Both the position numbers and the translations under genes were made by a program. Shown here piece after piece: positions 1 to 5,851 of a stretch of 5,851 nt of DNA; the stretch's first letter is position 1, and each line of letters begins with the position of its first letter. Origin of the DNA: Rubrobacter sp. (lineage in GTDB: Bacteria; Actinomycetota; Rubrobacteria; Rubrobacterales; Rubrobacteraceae). The stretch spans positions 1 to 5,851 of the forward strand of contig JADDPY010000345.1 of NCBI GenBank assembly GCA_016781635.1. The letters are read 5' to 3'. The notes under the pieces are model-generated. The model searched no databases and had not been told where the DNA came from. It saw nothing but the letters and a program-made list of their open reading frames with translations.

Positions 1-46
1 CATACGTGCTTCAAGGCGTTCGTTATGCTTCACGATTTCCACATAA

Positions 47-1132
47 CTAATCTGCGCGTAGCTCCGCATAGCTAGGTCCACTACTTCGGTTCGGAATAAG
101 GACCAACTTGCCGAAAAAGGTTTTGTGCGTGAAATCTCTCTGAGCTTGCCTGATATCGGACAGTGGGTAGGTGCGTGCGAGGAGCGGCTTTATTTTGCCG
201 GAGGCAATATGCTCCACTAGGCTAGCGAACTCCTCATGGGTTCCCATGGTCGAGCCGATAAGTTCGAGCTGCTTGAGGTAGAGAGTTCTCAGATCGAGCC
301 GCACCATCGGTCCTGCGATCGCCCCTGCGCTCACGTAACGTCCCATAGGGCGGAGGACGTTCAGTAGGTCCGCGAACACGTCGCCGCCGACCACATCGGC
401 GACCACGTCGATGGGCCGCCCCCCCGCCACCTTTGCCACGGCCGCAGGCAAATTACTGGTGTCGCGGGCAATCACGGACTCGGGGCCCAAGGTGCGGGCT
501 TGGTCTTCCTTACCCGAGCCCACTAGCGCGATGACTCGCGCGCCGCGCAGCCGAGCGAACTGGACCAGACCGGAACCGACGCCACCGGAGGCGCCCGTCA
601 CCAAGACCGTCTCGCCCGCGGAAACCCGTGCCCGGTTTAGCATGCGCAGGGAAGTCACGTAAGCTGTTGGAAAGGTAGCAAGTTCAGCGTCGCTCAAGTG
701 ACTCTCAATCGTGTGAGCATTCTCCGCCGGGACCGCGACGTACTCGGCGAAGCCGCCGTCGCGGTCGCTTCCGATGAGACCGGAGTCCAGAAGTCTTTCT
801 TCCCCTCCATCGTAGAGCGCGTTGTCGACGATCACCCGCTCACCGATACGAGACTCGTTTACGCTTCCGCCGGCTCCCACGATGCGGCCGACGATGTCCG
901 CACCTTGTATCCGGGGGAATCGCATTGTATTGCCCCGACGCCAGCCGCTCGCGGCCGCCGGGTCGTCTTCTGTTCCGTAGGCGCCTTCTCGGGTCCAGAT
1001 GTCGGTATTGTTTATCCCGGCAGCGCCAACAGCGATCAGAACCTCGCCCTCGGCAGGTTCGGGAGTTGGCACATCCTCTCGGTACTCCAGCTTCTCCAAG
1101 CCGCCATGTCCGGTAAGTAGAACTGCTCTCAT
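47..1132 (-). CDS. Zinc-independent MDR-family oxidoreductase (quinone reductase / alcohol dehydrogenase-like)
   Basis: This encodes a 361-residue cytosolic protein that probably performs NAD(P)H-dependent reduction or oxidation of a small carbonyl, enone or quinone; the substrate cannot be read from the sequence. The GroES-like N-terminal half covers about residues 1-140. The Rossmann half begins near 170 with the nucleotide loop TGASGGVGS (179-187), and the family-typical end GKLVLIP lies at 341-347, followed by a 14-residue tail. Where zinc ADHs have the catalytic Cys there is NNTD (41-44), and the usual His region reads GAD (77-79). The protein has no cysteine at all, so neither catalytic nor structural zinc is expected. 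The ATG at 1132 is chosen because the family N-terminus MRAVLLTGHGG starts there and GGGAGGG lies 12 bases upstream. The frame stays open to a GTG at 1261, but those extra 43 codons are relic of another gene. An inverted repeat sits 32-56 bases upstream. GC falls toward the 3' end. Family is sure, substrate unknown. Confidence 0.9.
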   Translation of the reverse strand: MRAVLLTGHGGLEKLEYREDVPTPEPAEGEVLIAVGAAGINNTDIWTREGAYGTEDDPAAASGWRRGNTMRFPRIQGADIVGRIVGAGGSVNESRIGERVIVDNALYDGGEERLLDSGLIGSDRDGGFAEYVAVPAENAHTIESHLSDAELATFPTAYVTSLRMLNRARVSAGETVLVTGASGGVGSGLVQFARLRGARVIALVGSGKEDQARTLGPESVIARDTSNLPAAVAKVAGGRPIDVVADVVGGDVFADLLNVLRPMGRYVSAGAIAGPMVRLDLRTLYLKQLELIGSTMGTHEEFASLVEHIASGKIKPLLARTYPLSDIRQAQRDFTHKTFFGKLVLIPNRSSGPSYAELRAD

Positions 1133-1143
1133 AGCGTAACAAG

Positions 1144-1150
1144 CCCTCCC
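1144..1150 (-). promoter_or_regulatory. Ribosome binding site of the MDR gene
   Basis: On the minus strand this reads GGGAGGG, 12 bases before the ATG at 1132. The spacing is a little long but the match is strong. It decides the start in favour of 1132 over the longer open frame from the GTG at 1261. Confidence 0.6.
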
Positions 1151-1155
1151 ATCTA

Positions 1156-1547
<392 letters not shown>

Positions 1548-1730
1548 GTTGTGGATGACCCGGTAAGCCGTGTAGACCTTTAACGTCCCGTCGTCGAGGC
1601 GTATCGGGACCGAGACTATTACCTGCCGCTGGGGCGTCTTCAGGTATCGGACCATGCCCTCGAATAGACCCAGGATCTCCACCGCCGCATCGAAGTGGTC
1701 CAGCATGGAGTTTAGCGGCTCATCCTCCAC
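1548..1730 (-). pseudogene. Glu/Leu/Phe/Val dehydrogenase, N-terminal remnant
   Basis: Sixty-one codons match the N-terminal oligomerisation region of glutamate dehydrogenases (oxidative deamination of glutamate, NH4+ exchange). Readable landmarks are SMLDHFDAAVEILGL near the start, then QVIVSVPIRLDDGT and the typical AYRVIHN. In intact members this is followed by the Lys-rich GPAKGG region and some 350 further residues. Here homology stops at HN and the next base begins class III ADH homology in another frame. The GDH frame runs on without homology to a stop at 1482. The first usable codon in frame is a GTG at 1730, preceded by CCGCCCCCC with no ribosome binding site. An ATG at 1759 lies in a different frame and would join this one if a base were restored in the C6 run (plus strand 1731-1736). 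The relic starts 57 bases after the aldehyde dehydrogenase stop, so it may once have been in the same transcript. Confidence 0.82.
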
Positions 1731-1787
1731 GGGGGGCGGTCGCTGGTTACCGGATGCATCGAAGTGTCGGCGGTTCTTCCCGAGGTG

Positions 1788-3284
1788 CTAGTTCGCACCG
1801 GGGTCCGCCGTTCGTTCAATATGCTCCGCGTCCGCGCCGGGGGAGCTCCGTCCCACCCTGATTACGACGTTTTTGACCTGCGTATAGTTTTGCAGCGCCA
1901 TGAGTCCCCTCTCCCGCCCGATACCACTCTGCTTGTAGCCGCCGAACGGAGACCCCGGACCACCCGTGAAGTACTCGTTGACCATGACGTATCCCGCCTG
2001 GATGTCCCGCGCGAACCTCATCGCGCGGTCGATGTCCGAGGTAAAAATCCCCGCCGCCAGGCCGTAGTTTGAGTCGTTGGCGATGCCGGCCGCCTCCTCC
2101 TCGCCCGAGAATGGCAAGACCGACAGTACAGGGCCGAATATCTCCTCCCGGGCAATGCTCATCTCGCTGCTAACACCGTCGAACACGGTGGGCGAGACGA
2201 AGTATCCTTTCTCAAACTCGCTCGCGCGGCCGCCCATGATCAGGTTCGCGCCCTCGTTTTGGCCCGCTTCCACATAGCCCATGACGCGGTCGAAATGTTC
2301 GGCGGAGACGAGCGGGCCCATGTCGGGGTTTTCGATGCCCTGACCCAGTGTTATCTCCCGGGCGTGCCGGACAACCTTATCTACCAGAGGTTCGCTGATG
2401 CTCTCCTCCACCAACAACCGGGAGCCCGCGTCACAGTATTGGCCGGTGTTGGAGTAGATGCCCTTTACGACCTCGCTCGCGGCGCGGTCCAGGTCGCTGT
2501 CGGCGAAGACGATCTGGGGGGACTTGCCGCCGAGCTCGAGGACGACGGGCTTTACGTGCTCCGCAGAGGCCCGGATAATGGCCCGCCCGGTTTCGACGGA
2601 CCCGGTGAAAGTGATCGAACCTATCCTCGGGTGCTCGCTTAGGGCCTTACCGGCCTCGGCGCCGAACCCGGTAACGACGTTGTACACGCCCGCAGGGAAG
2701 TCGAGGGCGTCGAACACCTCGGCGAACAGGAGGGCCGTCAGAGGCGTCTGCTCGGCCGGTTTGATCACGGCGGTGTTGCCCGCCGCGAGCGCCGGGGCCA
2801 GGCTCCGGCAGACCATGTTCAGGGGCGCGTTCCATGGAACGATGTGGGCGGTAACCCCTATGGGCTCGCGAACCGTGTAATTCAGATAGTCGGGGCCCAG
2901 CGGGATGGTTTCGCCGTGGATCTTGTCCGCGACGCCGGCGTAATAGTCGAAATAGCGGACGCAGCTGGAGATCTCGCCCCGAGCGTGCCCGAGCGGCTTG
3001 CCCGTGTCCAGCGTCTCCAGCCGCGCGAACTCCTCCAGTCGCGCCTCCAGGGATCGCGCCACCCCGTAGAGCGACCGTCCCCGGCCTTCCGGCTGCAAGC
3101 GCCGCCAGATGCCGAACGCTGTCTCCGCCGCCCTCACGGCATCGTCGACGTCTTCCGGCGTACCCCGCGGAACGGCGGCGAGGACCTCCTCGGTCGAGGG
3201 GTTCACGACTTCGAACGTCCGGCCGCTCCGGCCGGGCGTCCACCCGCCGCCGATGAAGAGTTTGTCACGGAGTTTGAATCTCAT
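1788..3284 (-). CDS. NAD-dependent aldehyde dehydrogenase (ALDH superfamily)
   Basis: This is an intact 498-residue cytosolic ALDH that oxidises an aldehyde to its acid. The full active site is visible: Asn152 in VPWNAPL, Lys175 in IKPAEQTP, FTGSVETG (226-233) in the cofactor-binding fold, general base Glu250 in LELGGKSP, nucleophile Cys284 in NTGQYCDAGSR, and Glu381 in EEIFGP. Glu178, three after the Lys, is the usual sign of NAD preference because it binds the adenosine ribose hydroxyls. Length is normal, with a polar tail of about 20 residues after the last family motif KNVVIRV. The start is the ATG at 3284, with GGGAGG five bases upstream. It lies 162 bases after the Rieske oxygenase stop on the same strand, so cotranscription is possible but not shown. 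Context suggests the aldehyde comes from the oxygenase reaction (for example betaine aldehyde, malic semialdehyde or formaldehyde). Sequence alone does not separate these substrates. Confidence 0.95.
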   Translation of the reverse strand: MRFKLRDKLFIGGGWTPGRSGRTFEVVNPSTEEVLAAVPRGTPEDVDDAVRAAETAFGIWRRLQPEGRGRSLYGVARSLEARLEEFARLETLDTGKPLGHARGEISSCVRYFDYYAGVADKIHGETIPLGPDYLNYTVREPIGVTAHIVPWNAPLNMVCRSLAPALAAGNTAVIKPAEQTPLTALLFAEVFDALDFPAGVYNVVTGFGAEAGKALSEHPRIGSITFTGSVETGRAIIRASAEHVKPVVLELGGKSPQIVFADSDLDRAASEVVKGIYSNTGQYCDAGSRLLVEESISEPLVDKVVRHAREITLGQGIENPDMGPLVSAEHFDRVMGYVEAGQNEGANLIMGGRASEFEKGYFVSPTVFDGVSSEMSIAREEIFGPVLSVLPFSGEEEAAGIANDSNYGLAAGIFTSDIDRAMRFARDIQAGYVMVNEYFTGGPGSPFGGYKQSGIGRERGLMALQNYTQVKNVVIRVGRSSPGADAEHIERTADPGAN

Positions 3285-3288
3285 GGTG

Positions 3289-3295
3289 CCCTCCC
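3289..3295 (-). promoter_or_regulatory. Ribosome binding site of the aldehyde dehydrogenase
   Basis: The minus strand reads GGGAGGG ending four bases before the ATG at 3284. This is near-ideal spacing and supports that start. No convincing promoter hexamers were found in the remaining gap to 3446. Confidence 0.65.
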
Positions 3296-3446
3296 GATTC
3301 CGGTTTGCACTGCTCGGCGAAGGAATAGTCCCGGGCGGGGAGCAGGGCGGTCCAGGCCAAACATGGAGATATCGCGGGTCGTCTCCCTATGGGTAACGAG
3401 GTCGGCCACCTATTCCCCCTCACATCTCTCCCGGGAGCACACCGGC

Positions 3447-4763
3447 TCAGGAGGTCTCCTCGGGGCTCCCGTTGGAGCGGAACATCCGCACGGACTCCTC
3501 CTGGTCACCCGGAGGTATCCTGTCTATGCCGACCATTTTGTCTATGACCATGTTCTGATAGCGGTGCAACGTCTCCTCGAACTGGTAGCACATGCGGCCG
3601 CCGCGGTAGGCCGGGTTGGAGATGCCTTCCTGCACCCGCTCGACGATCTCGATGTCTTGCAAGTTCACCAGGTCCCAGAAGCGCAACAACTGGTCAAGCT
3701 CTTTCTCCGCATTGGGGTTATCTAGGGACTCCGGGTGGGAGAGGATAACCGTCTCCTCGACGGTGCGATCCGGGCCGACGGGATTCGCGACGATCACGAA
3801 GGCGTGGTTCGGCAGGACGGCGATGGCGACGTTCGGGAAGAGCAGCACGAAGCGCCCGCTCTCGGCGTCGTCTCCCGGCAGCGTGCTTACCGGCGGCAGC
3901 CCCTGCCAGCCCCCTCCTTCGGTGTTCTGGGAGATCGGGGTGGTGCAGAACCCCGAGTACAATCCCGGTCCCTGCCAACGGTAGTGATCTTCCATACGGG
4001 AGACCTGTACCAGCTCCGGATGCACCCACGGCAGGTGGTAGTACTCCAGGTAGTTCTCGCCGACGAGCTTGTAATTAGCCGCCACTTCGTAGGTCTTCTC
4101 CCGTACCACCCGCCATTCGTCCAGCCGGTAGTCTGAGAAGCGCTCGGGCAGGTCGCCGAGTTGCTCTGTGAGGGGCGCGGCGTCCGGGTCGAGGTTGACA
4201 AAGACCAGAAAACCCCAGCTCTCTGCCCCAACGGGCAAGAGGCCGTAGTCGGCCTTGTCGAATTCCCTGACCTCGCTCATGTCGAAGGCGGCCCGGGTCT
4301 CCTCGGGGATGTCCGAGCCCTCGAAGAGCGGCGTGCCCAGGCACTTGCCCTCGAGGTCGTAGGTCCAACTGTGGTAGGGACACCTTATCCTGTTGTTGCG
4401 CACCGCGCGGGTGTCGTCGTCGAGCAGCTTGGCGGCCCGGTGGCGGCAGACGTTGTAAAACGCCCTGAGTTCCCCCTGCTTGTCCCGGGTGACGATGATC
4501 GAACGCCCGGCCACCTCGGCGACGATCACCTGCCCGGTCTTCTGTACCTGAGAAGTGAACCCTGCGACGACCCAGCTCGACGCGAACACCTTTTCACGCT
4601 CGATCTCGAAGAACTCGCGAGAGCTGTAAGCGTCGGGGATGAGGGTCACCGCCAGGTCCACCGGGGTACGCGTGTGCTTGTAGGTCTCCTCCTTGGTGTA
4701 TCCCTCGGTAGGGATGGGCCGGGGATTCAGCCGCGTGTAAGGGTCTGTCCGGTCGATGGTCAT
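3447..4763 (-). CDS. Rieske non-haem iron oxygenase, alpha subunit (quaternary-ammonium oxygenase-like)
   Basis: This is an intact 438-residue terminal oxygenase component. The Rieske [2Fe-2S] domain has Cys106-x-His108 (NVCRHRA) and Cys128-x2-His131 (CPYHSWTYDL). The C-terminal catalytic domain has the mononuclear iron site His243 and His248 in ENYLEYYHLPWVHPE and probably Asp370 in NLQDIEIVERVQ. Glu240 holds the position that is Asp205 in naphthalene dioxygenase, which links the Rieske cluster of one subunit to the iron of the next. As I recall, Glu here marks the group of carnitine, glycine betaine and choline monooxygenases, which are alpha-only trimers. Expected chemistry is O2-dependent hydroxylation, N-demethylation or C-N cleavage of a methylated amine, using electrons from a separate reductase. 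No reductase or beta subunit is in the window. The ATG at 4763 has AAAGGAG five bases before it, 54 bases after the M24 stop. The fold is certain, the substrate class is moderate inference, and aromatic substrates are not excluded. Confidence 0.93.
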   Translation of the reverse strand: MTIDRTDPYTRLNPRPIPTEGYTKEETYKHTRTPVDLAVTLIPDAYSSREFFEIEREKVFASSWVVAGFTSQVQKTGQVIVAEVAGRSIIVTRDKQGELRAFYNVCRHRAAKLLDDDTRAVRNNRIRCPYHSWTYDLEGKCLGTPLFEGSDIPEETRAAFDMSEVREFDKADYGLLPVGAESWGFLVFVNLDPDAAPLTEQLGDLPERFSDYRLDEWRVVREKTYEVAANYKLVGENYLEYYHLPWVHPELVQVSRMEDHYRWQGPGLYSGFCTTPISQNTEGGGWQGLPPVSTLPGDDAESGRFVLLFPNVAIAVLPNHAFVIVANPVGPDRTVEETVILSHPESLDNPNAEKELDQLLRFWDLVNLQDIEIVERVQEGISNPAYRGGRMCYQFEETLHRYQNMVIDKMVGIDRIPPGDQEESVRMFRSNGSPEETS

Positions 4764-4768
4764 GTCTT

Positions 4769-4775
4769 CTCCTTT
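4769..4775 (-). promoter_or_regulatory. Ribosome binding site of the Rieske oxygenase
   Basis: The minus strand reads AAAGGAG, five bases before the ATG at 4763. It is the strongest Shine-Dalgarno match in the window and confirms the start. Confidence 0.7.
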
Positions 4776-4817
4776 CTGAAGCGCCTCGGATATCGTGAGA
4801 TCAAGGCCTCGGTTCTA

Positions 4818-5851
4818 TCAAAGCAACCTGTCCTCGTAAGGGTAGAGTGAGAGCATCACCGGTCCCTCGGCGGTGATCAGCACCTCGTCTTCCAGCTTCA
4901 CCCCGTCCTGTTCGCCGACCTTGCCGGCGTAGAACTCAACGCTCACCACCATGTTCTCCCTGAACTCTCCGTCGAGCTTCTCCGCACCCGGCTCGTCGGG
5001 GAACGGTGAAATGGTGGTTCGTCGTCCGTGCCCACGCCGTGCAGGACGAAAGAGTAGCATTGCTCCCTATAGGCGTCCGGGTACCCGGGGGGGTCCTCGA
5101 CCAACTCGGCGTAGCTCAACCCGGGTCGCAGCCGTCCGGCCAATTCCTGGACGAACTCGTGCGCCACCCCGTACGCCTCCTTCTGCGCGGGAGTCGCCTT
5201 CTCCCCGCAGAGGAACGTGCGCGAGATGTCGCATACGTATCCCTCCGGGCACGTCATGTTGGTGTCGAAGGCCACGAGGTCGCCGGGACGCACGAGCTTG
5301 CTGCCCGCCTCGTGGAACCAGGGGTTCGTCTTGTGTCCCGTGCTGAGCAGCCGCGAGAAGCAGTGCTCGCCTCCGAGGGAGAGCATCTTGTGGTAGAAGA
5401 CGCCCAAGAGCTCGTGCTCGCTCACCCCGGGGCGGACGGCCTCTTCGAGGTCGTACAGCGCGGCCTCGCAGACGGCCGCGGATTGTTTGAGGAGTTCGAT
5501 CTCGTCCGGGGTCTTGATGACCGTGCCGCTTCGATCGGGTCGTCGGCATCCGTGAGACGGAGCCCCTGGCCCTGGAGCGCCGAGAAACCGTGGTAGTCCA
5601 GGCAATCCACGCCGAGCCTCGCGTCGCTCACGCCCCACTGCTTGAGTACACCTTTGATCTCCGCAGCCCATTCTCCCGAACGCTCCGCGGCCATCCCTTC
5701 GGCAAAGCGGGCCTGCCAGTAGTGGGCGTTCCTCACGTCCGAGAAGAACTCCTCAGCACGGAACCTTGCCCGGGCCAACTCGAAGACGACCGGGCTTCCC
5801 TCGGCGGGCGCCAGCACGTAGTGGGCTGTGAGAATAGGGCCACGGCGTTCG
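4818..5851 (-). pseudogene. DddP-like M24-family (creatinase fold) enzyme, 5'-partial, two frameshifts
   Basis: Three frames together give one M24 protein. The N part (5850-5521) is open to the window edge and reads VLAPAEGSPVVFEL to DADDPIEAAR. The middle (5521 to about 5006) starts VIKTPDEIELLKQ. The C part (about 5005 to 4818) starts PFPDEPGAEKLDG. Each junction, near 5521 and 5005, is explained by one missing base, and no other stop interrupts the path. Restored, 344 residues are in view; about 100 more would lie upstream for a DddP-sized protein of roughly 445. Metal ligands of the fold are present: Asp (5266-5264), Asp 12 later (5230-5228), His in LHGVG (5041-5039), Glu in SVEFYAG (4937-4935) and Glu in VKLEDEV (4892-4890). 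As I recall DddP, the His-Glu-Glu spacings of 35 and 15 residues, a Tyr five before the His and an Asp six after it all match. An Asn replaces the second Asp of its D-T-D motif. It may be a DMSP lyase relative, an aminopeptidase-like enzyme or another creatinase-fold hydrolase. Error in the sequence could also explain the breaks. Confidence 0.82.

Noticed and set aside
2647..3243. Second minus-strand frame inside the ALDH gene
   Set aside because: Arg/Gly/Pro-rich shadow of the ALDH coding frame; the ALDH frame carries all the catalytic motifs.
3281..3364. A 27-codon minus-strand reading frame whose TGA overlaps the ALDH ATG (ATGA), like a coupled leader peptide
   Set aside because: No ribosome binding site at the proper distance, Pro/Arg-rich composition as expected from random GC-rich sequence, and no recognisable motif.
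3428..3437. Perfect 10-bp palindrome CTCCCGGGAG after the Rieske stop
   Set aside because: No loop and no following T-run, so not a terminator; too short and too common in GC-rich DNA to call an operator.
2844..3725. Long plus-strand open frame running antisense to the ALDH and Rieske genes
   Set aside because: It spans the gap between two clear minus-strand genes and has no family motif; long antisense frames are common in GC-rich DNA. The same applies to the plus-strand frame at 4161-4850 and the others.
4783..4812. Direct repeat GCCTCGG, two copies 23 bases apart between the M24 gene and the Rieske start
   Set aside because: Only 7 bases long in GC-rich sequence; chance is a sufficient explanation.
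5000..5012. Programmed frameshifting as explanation for the M24 gene breaks
   Set aside because: No slippery heptamer or clear downstream stem is seen, and two separate breaks in one metabolic gene fit mutation or sequence error better.

Overview
The window is a GC-rich piece of bacterial chromosome. Rough counts give about 70% GC inside the aldehyde dehydrogenase gene, falling to about 51% over the first 240 bases. Every recognisable gene lies on the minus strand, so transcription runs from right to left. Purine-rich Shine-Dalgarno sites and the protein types suggest a high-GC actinobacterium. A Rubrobacter-like organism is my guess from general resemblance only.

Layout in the direction of transcription. 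(1) 5851-4818: an M24-family (creatinase fold) gene that resembles the DMSP lyase DddP. It is cut by the window edge and broken by two single-base frameshifts, although its active-site residues are almost all still readable. (2) 4763-3447: an intact Rieske non-haem iron oxygenase alpha subunit with a Glu at the bridging position, as in the carnitine/betaine/choline (quaternary ammonium) oxygenase group. (3) 3284-1788: an intact NAD-type aldehyde dehydrogenase with a complete catalytic set. (4) 1730 to about 1201: a composite gene relic. The first 61 codons of a glutamate dehydrogenase are joined to the middle and later part of a class III alcohol dehydrogenase (formaldehyde dehydrogenase type), which carries two more frameshifts. 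(5) 1132-47: an intact zinc-free MDR oxidoreductase with its own ribosome binding site. A perfect 8-bp inverted repeat upstream of it looks like an operator.

How the parts fit (inference). A Rieske oxygenase acting on an N-methylated or betaine-like compound would release formaldehyde or another aldehyde. Class III ADH and an aldehyde dehydrogenase are natural followers, glutamate dehydrogenase handles nitrogen, and a DddP-like M24 enzyme acts on betaine-like sulfonium or ammonium compounds. The window therefore looks like a catabolic locus for a methylated onium compound that is partly decayed: oxygenase, ALDH and MDR are intact, while the DddP-like gene, the glutamate dehydrogenase and the class III ADH are broken. 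No oxygenase reductase is present in the window. Several of the breaks are single missing bases in or next to short G/C runs, so sequencing error must be excluded before the M24 gene is called dead.
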